A DNA stretch of 64,000 nucleotides from Ceratodon purpureus (taxonomy: Eukaryota > Streptophyta > Bryopsida > Pseudoditrichales > Ditrichaceae). Both the position numbers and the translations under genes were made by a program. The notes below the pieces were generated by a model. That model was not told where the DNA came from and searched no databases. It saw only the letters and a list, made by a program, of their open reading frames with translations. Shown in pieces: positions 24,924 through 35,829 of this stretch (position 1 is the first letter of the stretch; each line of letters starts with the position of its first letter). The stretch covers positions 17,659,690 to 17,723,689 of the forward strand of contig CM026423.1 in NCBI GenBank assembly GCA_014871385.1. The letters run 5' to 3'.

Positions 24924-26366
24924 CTAAAGCTGCGTTTGCATAGTTCTTCCGGCACTTGTGATTCCTTCATTGTTAGAGACGTTGAATTCTGGCTGCATTC
25001 CATATTCCCTTGCATCGATGGGAGAATTCAGAGTTTCTGTCCGGCCATCCACATCCATGCGACGGTTTGGTACCTGAAGTCCTTCCTCCAGATCTGGATT
25101 AAAAGAAACAATTGCATGCCATGACGTGCATGCCGTAATAAGTTAACTTGGATGCAGCTTTCAGCCTCAAAATTGTTACATAACAGGGCATAGCAATTGA
25201 GCCAAACAATCATTAGACACACCAGCATGAAGTCCGAACGAGATGGACAGTACAGACACTACCGGTGCATTATAGCACGGAAATATGTTGGGCAAACCTT
25301 GTGCAACACGAACGTTGCTGATGAGGTGATTTTCAGTGGACACTTGATTATCTGTCTCAGGTTGGCCTTCTCCAAATCCAGTGAAGCTGTTGCCCAAACT
25401 TGCTGCCGTGTGCTGGATGATGCCCCAGATGCATGCTCCCAGGAGAAACACTCCCAGCGGCACCACCGTGATTTGCACCCACTGTAGAACCGTCTCTTGG
25501 TTCCTGACAGCATCACATGTATACCTCTGATGAGTCTACCTGAGAGGTTGCATTAAAAGGGTAGCATACGCTATGCATCAGGAAACTCTTAACTCACATT
25601 AAGGTTGAATCACCCATAACCACCAAAATAAGGGTTTTTGCTTATTTGTGGCAGTTTTATTTTTAGGGAGTAATTTTCTTGGATCGAAAGATAGTTTTTT
25701 TACATAACGCGTATTTTTCCATAATTTAAGTCCTCATAGATTAATAGATACAAATTTTCAAAGTGAAAAGTAGTGTTTTCCTATAACCCACCTGTAGGTT
25801 TCACTAGAAACCACTGCAGTCAATATGTTAAACCACCACACAATTTATTCCAAATTCTACAAATTTATTCCAAACCCTGGCTTGCCATTGCTTTGCTTGT
25901 TTCATGGGTGCTACAGTGGAATGGTGGTGATGGGTTCTAACAAATGGTGGTGCAAGGAAAGTCTACAGTTTGGCCAAGTGTTATGTGGTGGTAATGGGTA
26001 CATCAACCTTAGTCATTCAACCAGAGTTACTCTTCTTCTACACCACTGCAACCCTTATGCGACCTGATAAGACTGGACCTCTAAACATTTCTACAGTAGC
26101 ATATGATTGGTTTTGAAAGAAAATGAGCTGTGTCGCAAAACATTTTTCTACTGCATTTTAAAATATGGAGCATTGTATCCGATTCCCTTAAACTCATGTA
26201 GCAATTGCAGGCTGCACGGTGTTGGAAAAAAGCAAATTCATTTATGGTACAGAGTTACTCACCTGGCGGTAGCTCCCATTGAATCATTGGAATTGACAGA
26301 CAATATTGCTCTTCCTGTGGCCGCTGACTCCACCACCGAGCCCGCCATGTAGAGCATCAGGAACAT
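24924..26366 (-). CDS. Small single-pass membrane protein, family member B (159 aa), unknown function
   Basis: Exons 26366-26263, 25503-25298 and 25093-24924 join in frame to 159 aa. The N-terminus and membrane span are nearly identical to member A. Exon 3 appears to start at a different AG (25094-25095), because the site used in A is changed here, yet the phase is kept and the tail still reads DLEEGLQVPNRRMDVDGRTE. The C-terminus is longer than in A, ending AGRTMQTQL, like C. Intron 1 holds a 408-bp TA-flanked miniature transposon absent from A. Reading through the exon 2 donor would give a different, shorter tail, so transcript evidence is needed to fix the C-terminus. Confidence 0.65.
25602..26009. 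mobile_element. TA-target miniature transposon (Tc1/mariner-like MITE) in intron of gene B
   Basis: Inverted ends AGGTTGAATCACCCATAACC and the complement of AGGTTGATGTACCCATTACC are flanked by TA (25600-25601, 26010-26011). Copy A has the empty site, a single TA at 16629-16630, which proves insertion after the A/B duplication. No coding capacity. Confidence 0.8.
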
Positions 26367-27235
26367 GATGTCGAAAGAAATTGGAGGAGATGATCTAAAG
26401 CCACAAACACAGAGCGCGCGGTCTCTCAGAGCTTCGTCTACGACTACACTTGAAACTTCGCTGCAGTGGCCTAATCCCTGATACTAGTCTGGTTGGTGAA
26501 AAAGAGGAGTACTATGATCAAGCAAGAGAATTCGACCAGCTGAGAGCCCGAGCGAGCGAGCCAGAGCAGGATTGAATTCAATGAATTCAGCTTGTAGTGA
26601 CTTACACTCTCCTGGTCATGGACTCATGGTGATGGTGGTGACCAGGGAGGGAGTGGGATACTTATACATGTTCGCCCTGGCTAAGCCCATCCATATGCAT
26701 CCTGTTGCAGTTACTGTATCTCCCGCCAGAGTACCTCCAAGATACACTTGCAGTAAGGTAACCCACTGTGTCCAAAAATAATAATAATAATCTAGTTCTC
26801 GCAATTCATGATGGATGGTGCCGACAGATCATGAAGGATAGTTCCCACAATTCATGAAGGAGTCACTGTTCGGGAAGTTTCTAATACAATCCAGCTATTA
26901 TCCCCTTTTCGATAAAAGCATTCGGTAATTTTGTATGATACCTACATGATACCTAGGTGATACCCCTGTGATACTTAGGTAATATTTAAAATGCTTGTCG
27001 GAAAAAATCCTAACTCTTTCGAATTGAATCGGTAATTTGACAACTTCATTCGGCTGATTTACAACTGACTGCCGGATCTCCCCGATCATTGGAAGGAGTT
27101 GCTTGTGTCAAGTCGCCCATTAATTGAGAAAATCTCGCCCACAGCTACCGGGTACTGTATGACTCTGACCTTCGCCCCTTTGCCTAGGAGTGCAGATCTG
27201 TTGAAAGCTGCTATGGGGGAGATTTTGGACTAATC

Positions 27236-29125
27236 CCTTAAACGCGAGCAGAGCCGTTTTGTAACCTTTGGATGACTGAAAAGGCTTGTTTCTCAATTAA
27301 AAAAAAAAAAAAAGATTTTCATCCATTTCTATCCATGCACCTCCTTGTTACTCTTCTACACAACACATGCATGGAGATATCCACCATGGGAGTTAATTTG
27401 GGCCCTTCATTGGAAAATAAATAGTAAAAATAGATTTTCATCTACTTTCTTTTGAATCATTTGACATTTTCTACAAAAATTCAATTTAAACCATGAAGAT
27501 GGCATTTTTTTTTTTTTAATATGACCTTAATTAACCCCAAAAGGACAATAGTCCTAGAATGGGTTTTTTTAGAATTCGGGCATGTACGTGTGACTTCAAT
27601 TAAAGTCAAGATTTTTTGAAACTTTTTGTGAATATAGGCCATAACAAGAACTTTGAGGGAATCTTTTTTTTTTCTTTTCAATTGGACATTTATAAAAATA
27701 GTTATGGTACCTGAAGTGGAAAAAGATGCTCAAAGGGCAATTTGGGCAGCCATGCTAAATATATCAATTACCTCTGAAAATATTTCTATAAATACTTCAT
27801 GATGTCATCTTTGAGGTTATTAAAAAAAAACGACTTTGAGTGCATAATGTTCACTTTACAAAATATCAAAGTTTTCTCACCGTTTCGGGCAGTGTACTAA
27901 AAAAACTTCTTTTTTCCTTCATAAAAGTTAGAAAAAGTATTATTTTAGGTTTTTTCTTTTTTTTAGTGAAAGGATGGACATCAATCTTTACTTTGACTGT
28001 TTGGATTGAGAGTTTGTTAAATAATAAAATTTCTAGGAAAGAAAGAAGATTTAGCATTCTTGTGTATTCAACATAATAAAAATGTTATTTTCAACATGCT
28101 ACACTAGACTTTTGAGAGTAATGTTTTTAATACAATTAGGTAACTTAGTCTTCTTTGACATGCATCAAAACCCCTACAATCTATAATGCAAAAAACATAA
28201 GAGAAGAAAAGTTAGAGTGTGTCAACCTAGTCAAAAATCTTGTCATAAAAGTTTGTTTTCAAATTTCAATTGCTATAATCTTCTAATCTTTACGGCCAAT
28301 TATATTAAAAAATTTTGAACTGTCTATTACAATAATCTAGTTGAAGATCTTACGGTTAGAATTAGAAAACAAATTGTTTTTTAGTCATTCATGCTTTTTA
28401 CATTGAAAATGGCAGTTTTGGAGTGTTTTTTGATGAAACATAGTCAAGGAACTTTAGGGGTTAAGAAATTGAAGTTTATCAAGTCCACTTTTAACTCTAT
28501 CTTGAATTTTTGGAATTTTTTTAAATATGAGTATTTTACAGTAATTGCAAGTTCAACACTTATTATCATGGAAGTACCTTTTACTAGTTTTAGAGACGCT
28601 GATGATTTTCATCCACCATTATCTACTCCAATGTAAGTCAAACCTATAGAAAAAAAATTGGAATTTTTAAGTTTTTTAATTAAAATATATAAGTCTTTAC
28701 AATATTTTGTTATTTCTAAGCCATTTGAGATCGTTTTTACTGATATTTTGCTAAATTAAATTTGATAAATTGAGTTTTGGAAAAACAAACCTTATTTTTT
28801 ATTTTTCTTAAAATTTGTTTGCTAGGTGGCAAACCTCCTATGGTGTCATAGTAACAATGTATATTGTATATACTATAGTCTATAGCAACAAATGTATAAT
28901 AATTTTTTTATCTGTATTTTTTTTTGTATACTTAATTTTGTATAAATTAATGTTATTTGGAATAGATTCTATCAAACACATGTACCTTTAATCCTTTTCA
29001 ATGTTATAAATCATGATTTTATAATATATGTTCAACAAATATCTATAGTAAAGTCCTCTCTCCTTCTATACATTTGGCTTTTAAAGAATAATATTAATAG
29101 TAATAATAATAATGATAATAATCTA
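27236..29125. repeat. AT-rich dispersed repeat, copy with empty TTAA site
   Basis: No gene seen. 27800-28480 is homologous to 37340-38340 (shared TCACCGTTTC, CCTAGTC, GACATGCA segments). The TTAA at 28461-28464 is the unoccupied counterpart of the element at 37965-38314. Confidence 0.7.
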
Positions 29126-29126
29126 T

Positions 29127-29865
29127 GAGAAGGAGCCCAATAAGTGGACCAAAAAAGTGCTTAGCTATTTGTAACTTTCATCCCTTTTACAAAAATCGCA
29201 CAGAAGTGATGGAAAGATGTAATTGAAGTCAATTTTTTTGCTAATATAGGTTATTAACTTGTTTTCCTACAAACTTAGAAAAGTTTTGTGCAAAGTAGAC
29301 ACTTTGAAGTTATTGTATGAAGGCTTTAAATCCAAGCAAAGTGAATGCAGTCATTTGAAGAAGTGACTAGAAAAGAATCAAAAACTATCTAAAAATCACT
29401 TTTGATGGAGTGGTGTCCTGTATGTGTTTGAGAGGTATTCTAAAATAGTCATTTCATATACTCATTAAATGATTAGGATTCCAAAAGTACTGCAAGGATG
29501 TTTTTTAAGAGAGTCACTTATGCGGTACTTTTGTGAGCTTTTTTTCACCAAAAAATGTTTTTTAAATTGGAAAAAACATCCTCTAAAGACAATAGAAGGC
29601 ACCAAGTGAAGAAATTCAGACTTTGAAAATTCTCATTTTTATGATTTAGAACTAGTTGTCAAATTAAATTTCAATTAAAGATTTTTTTTTTTATGAAGAT
29701 GCGTGTAAGATACCTTATGACACCCTAGAGAGTGATTAAAATGCTCAAAAACTACACCAAAATGCTCAAAATCACCTTTGAGCTTTGAAAAACAGCACGC
29801 TTCATATTCACTTCTTAGTGATCACATGTTGCACTTTGTAGTCTACTTTATTGTGATCTCCCCCC
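29127..29865. mobile_element. Non-autonomous TIR element, about 740 bp
   Basis: Ends resemble GGGGGAGAGCACAATAAAGT, inverted at the two sides. Read in reverse complement, the interior matches the nested element at 33058-33812 (shared TTTTGAGCATTTTGGTGTAG). No open frame. Target duplication unclear. Confidence 0.65.
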
Positions 29866-29867
29866 TA

Positions 29868-30289
29868 AGGTAGTAATACCATAAACCGATAGAATAAGGA
29901 GTTTTGATCAATTTGAACTATCATTTTCTCAGGGAATTATTGTAAGTACATAGACAAATTGAAAACAGAATGATAGAAGTTGTTTTCATAATTTTCTGAT
30001 GAAAATACAATTTCTTAGAAATATTTTAGCTGAAAAGTTTGTCCACCCCATTTCTTGTGTTGTAGACTTCATAAAGTCTGCTACTGGCATATGCACTATT
30101 CCAAAAGCAACTCTACCCAAAACCGATATAAGATCTCAACGCTTGTAAGGTGCATCAACGCTTCTCAAGGCTTGTCAAGGTATATACTTATTGTACCAAA
30201 AATCATGGATCATGATTCTTGTTGGTCAGTTTCAGAACAAGTCTACGACACAGGTTGTGGGGGGGTATTGGTTTATGGTATTACTACCT
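29868..30289. mobile_element. TA-target TIR element, 422 bp
   Basis: A 20-bp inverted repeat, AGGTAGTAATACCATAAACC, sits at both ends and is flanked by TA (29866-29867, 30290-30291). It abuts the preceding element. No transposase. Tc1/mariner-like by its TA duplication. Confidence 0.65.
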
Positions 30290-30744
30290 TATACTATCAA
30301 AAGAAAATGTTTGCTTGTCCTTCCGTTTATTGGTTACAAGTCAATTCTACAAAAATTACAAATGAAACCTAATTTGAGTGTCTTTTCAAAACATACAATC
30401 TTTTTCATTCAATCTTTTCTAACGTATGTTTTAAACAATCCTCTTATTACTTGCTTTTATATATCCACACAATGCATGTTATAAATGCATTCATAAAATC
30501 TTTTTAAAAAATCTTGAAAAACTTAAAAAAGAAATAATTACTTGAAATATTATATATTTTGAATCTAAAATTATTAGTCAATGCAAAAATATTTTGATAA
30601 ACTTTTTATATGTTTTGTATATATTTTCACAAAAAGTACATTTTAACATAATTTAAAAAAAAAATTCAAATCACAAAATATTTTGTTTTAAATAAAAAAA
30701 TTTAAAAAATTACATTATAATGTGAATTAATTGGAATACTTAAT

Positions 30745-31640
30745 TGTTTTGTTAATGCAAAATACCTTAATAGAGTGAATGTATAAGTTTTGTACTATGT
30801 TGTTTTACGATGACTTATATGAATGAATATGCATTGGTGCCATAGACGCCAATGATTTGTAGTGGCCTATAGGCTACTACATAATCTAATAACAATAAAA
30901 AAAATAGTTTTATCATTATTATTATGGTTATTTTATCATATCTATTAATGTGCAATTTAACCTCTAAAGTCAAAAGGCCTCAAAACTATGAGAAACCCTC
31001 AAAATTGACCTTTTCAATATAAGGTGTAAGTTTTCAAGTTTTGATGTATTTTGAGGAAAAATAACTGTAGGATCTAGTATCTTTCTTGTTCCTAAGTGGG
31101 TTAGGAATATGTCCATGTACGTTTTACCCTCATACATCCTATAAAACCTAAAGAAATGCTTGATTTTTCACATAGAAGTATGCTGAAATTCAAGTAGAAA
31201 GGCCAGTCTTTGATAGTAAGAAAGGCATATGGAGAAATATTGGATTAAAAATACAAGAGGTGAGATCATGCCTTAAAAGACTATTTACATGTTCAAAAAA
31301 CAAAAATTGAGAAAAAGTGAAATCATAATTTTTGGTGAATTTTTGAAGTTTTAGTGATCTAATTAATTTTGGGAAGATTTTGAGGATGAATGAGCATGAA
31401 CTGTAGTTCTGGTAAGATTTCAGCATGCCCAAATAATATTTTTAAACTTTGACTGCAAATATCTCCTTAAGTATGAGGAATTTTAAAGCATAATGGTCTT
31501 GTTAGAAAGGTATGGAAAAACTCCATGTTTTGCAAAAAAAATGTAATTCTATAAAATCTATATTTTATAACTAAGAGCGTGACCAAAATCTAATCATGAG
31601 ATAAAAGACTGTGCATAATCGCATTTTTTGAATAATATAA
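30745..31640. repeat. Dispersed repeat copies, AT-rich
   Basis: 30745-30890 is an inverted copy of the repeat at 5200-5290 and 10975-11160. 30955-31640 resembles the interior of the TTAA element at 5365-6200 (matching GCTGAAATTCA and AAGGCC segments), and its left side reads TTAACCTCTAAAG, so it may be an old member of that family. No gene seen. Confidence 0.45.
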
Positions 31641-31806
31641 AGAATAACAATTCTTGTTAATGTTGTTCCATAGTCTACAATTATATTTTCATCCTCAAGA
31701 AACTAGAGGGATAAAACCTTTTTGGTGTTGGAACAGAGTTACAAGAGGACGACTTGTGCCTGCTGTCAAAGTTGATTTTCCCGTATCGGGTGTTTGTGTA
31801 ACATTG

Positions 31807-31954
31807 GGTGTGTTTACATCTCCTGCCAGTAGGAGCAGGGAGCCTACTCCTGGTTTGGCTCCCTACTGAATTAGTAGGCAAAAAGCCAAATTCAGCAGGG
31901 AGCCAAACTTGGAGTAGGCTCCCTGCGCCTGCCAGCAGGAAATGTAAACGGGCC
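31807..31954. mobile_element. Fold-back miniature transposon, 148 bp
   Basis: Ends GGTGTGTTTACATCTCCTGC and the complement of GGCCCGTTTACATTTCCTGC. The whole element is nearly self-complementary (GGGAGCCTACTCC against GGAGTAGGCTCCC). The equivalent site in copy A (near 14990) is empty. Related halves occur at 52460-52535 and 52585-52672. Confidence 0.7.
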
Positions 31955-32013
31955 TATTGGTTCTCAGCATCAAACGTTCAGTTTGGACTTTTCAAGGCAA
32001 AACTCATTGGCAA

Positions 32014-32065
32014 CTGTTTGTTTGTTTGTTTTGTTTGTTTGTTTGTTTGTTTGTTTTTGTTTTTT

Positions 32066-32108
<43 letters not shown>
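32014..32108 (+). repeat. (GTTT)n and poly-T microsatellite
   Basis: GTTT repeats run into an uninterrupted T tract. Possibly the reverse-orientation tail of a retroposed sequence, but no body was recognised. Confidence 0.8.
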
Positions 32109-32109
<1 letters not shown>

Positions 32110-32966
32110 TGGGAACATACAACCTCATTGCGGGATCGCAGCTATGGACTGACTTTGACACAATTGGCAAGTGTTTTTCATTTAAGACAATCTGGCTAGG
32201 TAATGTATTCTATAGTGGGTGGCTCAGAAACCGCCCAAATTTTAGATTGGTAGGCTCGGCGGGGAGCTATAAAAGGAATCCAATTTTGGAAGATGGATAA
32301 AGTGTATAGAAAAGTGGACCAATTGGAATAATTAATTTTGAATTGATACTGAATTAGTTATGAATTTTGAAAGGGGACTCAAAAACCGCTCAGTCTAAAT
32401 GTACACCACAAGTACATAGAAATTTGAAATTCAAAGCTACAATGTACCTCCTACTTGGACAGGTCTAGACTGCAGTTTGAGGTGCCGCGCGGGTTTTGAG
32501 CCACATACCCTAACTTATGTGCAATGGGATCTTCACTTTTGTGTATGGTCTGATGTCAATCGCTTGTCTCAGGTGTAGACATATTTAATCTAGCAAACTT
32601 GACCAAAAGATTCAACACCATTCAATAAGGCATGAAACACTATGTTCATCAAAGGGTTTTGATGTAAGCTATGTAAAGACTTAATTCTATCACAAGTGAC
32701 ACATAGAAACTAGTCAACAATTCATATTCATTTATTGAAAGATAGTTGTTTTTTATTTTTATTTTTTATTTTTTATTTTTATTACAAACGGGTTTCAAAC
32801 CTACTCTATTGATGATTGGTTGTCTAGTGATTCTATGCTACTTCTATCAATTCAGTCAGCAAGATTTAGTGTGTGAAATCCACTATTATGAGCAAATATC
32901 CTAGCTGCTTAAGATTATTCAAGGAATTAGATCATCTTTTGTGCTTGCTTGATAACTTCCTGTGCA

Positions 32967-33890
32967 TTAAACCGGGAGTCAGGGTATATAAAGCGGGGAC
33001 ACATTCTACACCATTTGGAACCCTAATCCTCTGAGCTCTATGCAAATCACATTAATAGGGGGAGAGCACAATAAAGTGGACCACAAAGTGCAAAATGTGA
33101 CCACCAACAAGTGAATATGAAGTGTGCTGTTTTTTAAGGCTCAAAGCTGATTTTGAGCATTTTGGTGTAGTTTTTGAGCATTTTAGTCACTTTCTAGGGT
33201 GTCATAAGGTATCTTATATACATCTTCATAAAAAAAATATCTTCAATTGAAACTTAATTTGACCACTAGTTCTAATTCATGAAAATGAACTTTTCCAAAG
33301 TCTTAATTTATTCATTTGGAGCCATCTATTGTCTTTAGAGGATGTTTTTTTCAATTTGAAAAACAATGTTCGGTGAAAAAAAACGCACAAAAAGTACCGT
33401 CGAAGTGACCCTCTTAAAAAGTATCCTTGCGGTACTTTTGGAACCCTAAACCAATCAATGAGTATATTAATTGACTATTTTAGAATACTTCTTAAACATA
33501 TAGAGTGCACCGCGAAATTAAAAGTGATTTTGGACAAAACCCTAAACCGTTATGTTCACTTTTCCAAATGACGACCATTCACTTTGCCTGACTTTGACGT
33601 CTCCGTTTTCCATTGTAAACTCAATATCTTTTCTCGCAACTTTGGAAAGTTGAAGAAGATCAAGTCTACTTTCCGTATCCCAAACTTAATTTTGCATCAA
33701 CATAACGTAAATCCCACTTTCTCTAGTCTTTACAGAAGGGGCTGAAATTGGAAAAAAGATAAGCACTTTTGTGGTTCACTTTATTGTGGTTCACTTTATT
33801 GTGCTTCCCCCCAATAGTCAAGTTTCATTGACTCCAAATATAGAATTGCCTAGGTAACCTCGGTAGTGAGTGCGGGGACTACCGGTTTAT
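32967..33890. mobile_element. TATA-bearing TTAA-ended repeat, interrupted by a nested element
   Basis: Begins TTAAACCGGGAG and ends ACCGGTTTA. A TATATAAAG box lies at 32985. It is the same element as at 35632-35816, split here by the insertion at 33058-33812. Confidence 0.65.
33058..33812. mobile_element. Nested TIR element, 755 bp
   Basis: Starts GGGGGAGAGCACAATAAAGT and ends with the complement of GGGGGGAAGCACAATAAAGT. It is flanked by AATAG-like sequence on both sides and lies inside the TATA-bearing repeat. Homologous to 29127-29865 in inverse orientation. Confidence 0.7.
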
Positions 33891-34220
33891 CAAGTAGTTC
33901 TTGATCCAATGGTCATGGAATAGTGAAAGTTACTCTATGCGGTAAGTCAAAATAGTTTGATTCCCATATGATAAAAGAAAGAGAAGGAGAGAAAGAGCAC
34001 AAATCCGTAAAGAAAAAGGCAGGAGATAAAATAAAGAGGTTATGAGGATTCAAAGAATTAAAATTTAAAATGAAAACAAGCTATCTCCACTTTACATACA
34101 CAGACACCTAGTTTAATATTAAACTACAAGCGCTCAAGCCTCAAGCACCTACTGTAAACAAAGAATTATCTTGCTAAGTATTCACCACCACTGTCCTGAA
34201 ACCCGGCAAATCGGACGCCT

Positions 34221-35106
34221 CTAAGGCTGCGTTTGCACAGGTATTCCGGAACTTGAAATTTCTCCACCAGCAGGAATGTTGGATTCTATCCGGCCATCTG
34301 CATCCATGAGACGGTGTGGTAATTGAAGTCCTTCCTCCAGATCTGGATTAAAAGGAACATCTGCATGCCGTAGTAAGTCAACTTAGATGCAGCTTTCAGC
34401 TCCGAAATAATCATATAACAGAACATAGCAAATGAGCCAAACAATCATTAGACACACCAGCTTGAGTACCGGAGGAGAGTACCGACACTGCCGAAAATAA
34501 TTGTAGCACGAAAATATACTGGGCCCAATTTGCAAACCTTGTGCATTATGAACGTTGCTGATGAGGTAATTTTCAGTGGACACTTGATTATCTGTCTCAG
34601 ATGAACCTCCTCCAAATTCATTACAGTTGTTGCCCAAATTTGCTGCTGTGTTCTGGATGATGCCCCAGATGCAGGCTCCCAGGAGAAACACTCCCAGCGG
34701 CACCACCGTGATTTGCACCCACTGTGTAACGGGCGTCTCTTGGTTCCTAACAACCAACACATGTAAACCACCGAAACTATGAAATTATCCTTTTGCTACC
34801 TAATCAAACTTCGTATATTACTCAACTTCAGAAGCTTGCTATACTTGAACGACTCATGACCCGTTACGCACAGCGTTCTATCACCGCAACTTAAAATATG
34901 GGACAGTATACTTAAATCCTCCTCAAATATTCATTACTTCAATTACACTACACAGACAATGAAAAGGTCGTCACGACGGGAGTTACGTACATGGTGGTCT
35001 CGCTCATTGAGAAGTTAGAATTAGTGGATACCATTGCGCTTCCCATGGTTGTTGACTCCACAGCCGAGCCCGCCATGGACAGCAACAAGGGCATAATGAA
35101 AACCAT
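34221..35106 (-). CDS. Small single-pass membrane protein, family member C (154 aa), unknown function
   Basis: Exons 35106-34991, 34746-34538 and 34360-34221 with GT-AG borders join in frame to 154 aa. The N-terminus MVFIMPLLLSMAGSAVES is a clearer signal peptide than in A and B. The membrane span WVQITVVPLGVFLLGACIWG is unchanged, and the tail keeps VPFNPDLEEGLQLP and MDADGRIE. It lacks about 15 residues of the A/B tail and ends IPVQTQP. Despite greater divergence, all three exons stay open and in phase, which argues for selection and for the shared model. An AG just upstream (near 35119) suggests a preceding 5' UTR intron. Confidence 0.7.
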
Positions 35107-35544
35107 TCCAAACGTATCTACAGCAATTACAAGCATAGTACGGTGAGTTCGAGATATCCCGAGTTTCAATTGTCCGTCACAATATCAGTACTACTACAGT
35201 TCATAGAAAATATTAGTAGCCAGCAAAGACTATGAGCGAGAGCGAGAGAGCAGGATTGGATTCAATGAAACTTGTGAGCTGGGAGTATACAGAAACATTA
35301 CTTCTTTATACTACTTCCTATTGGGCTTCATCATATTGGGCCCAAGTTCATCGACAACGGCAAAGCGGCTCCGCCAGGGCCGGCGAGGCGGCCGGGAGCT
35401 TAATTGCAATGAAACTCCTGGTTCGATTTTGGAATCTTTAGAAAGAATCCAGCATTTTTTTGTTTTTTATTTTATTTTTGGAACAAATGGTAAAGCAACC
35501 CAGCAATATTTTAATAACGATAAGTGGAGTGCAATACTTTCAGC

Positions 35545-35618
35545 ATGCCGACCCTTGACCTGCCGACCCTTGACCTGCCGGCCTGCCTTACCATAAGAAT
35601 CTGCCTTACCATAAGAAT
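35545..35618 (+). repeat. Short tandem duplications
   Basis: CGACCCTTGACCTGC and TGCCTTACCATAAGAATC each occur twice in succession. No function seen. Confidence 0.8.
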
Positions 35619-35631
35619 CGAGCAATTGATC

Positions 35632-35816
35632 TTAAACCGGGTTTCCGGGCATATAAAGCGGGGATAGACTCTCACCATTTGAAACCCTATTCCTGTGAGG
35701 CCTCTCCACCTCTCTCGGAGCTCTCAAGCAATCGGAGCAGTAGATCAAGATATTTTCACTCTGAAGATAGAAAGGAGGAGGTAACCTCGGGACTGAGTGG
35801 GGGAATACCGGTTTAA
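35632..35816. mobile_element. TATA-bearing TTAA-ended miniature element, 185 bp
   Basis: TTAA-ACCGGG at the left and ACCGGT-TTAA at the right. A CATATAAAGCGGGG TATA-like box lies 20 bp in, followed by AAACCCTA and a CT-rich CCTCTCCACCTCTCTCGG, the layout of a plant pol II core promoter. No open frame. Copies at 32967 (interrupted) and 41223-41586 (paired). Confidence 0.6.
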
Positions 35817-35829
35817 AGTACGGATACTT

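Larger units (their letters stand above)
24126..27235. repeat. Segmental duplication, copy B
   Basis: Same-orientation copy of 15116-18420. The left boundary is sharp: both copies begin at AAATGATCGCTTGTCT, preceded by unrelated sequence. Similarity returns at 27100-27235 after a short unrelated stretch. Confidence 0.85.
31640..35290. repeat. Segmental duplication, copy C (diverged, filled with insertions)
   Basis: Blocks 31650-31800, 31955-32030, 32530-32966 and 34115-35290 follow the order of copy A, with its left extension from 14820. They are interrupted by several miniature elements and by a poly-T tract of about 40 T ending at 32108. Confidence 0.75.

Noticed and set aside
31957-32300. 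Phe-rich and Lys-rich frames
   Set aside because: Products of the GTTT/poly-T tract.
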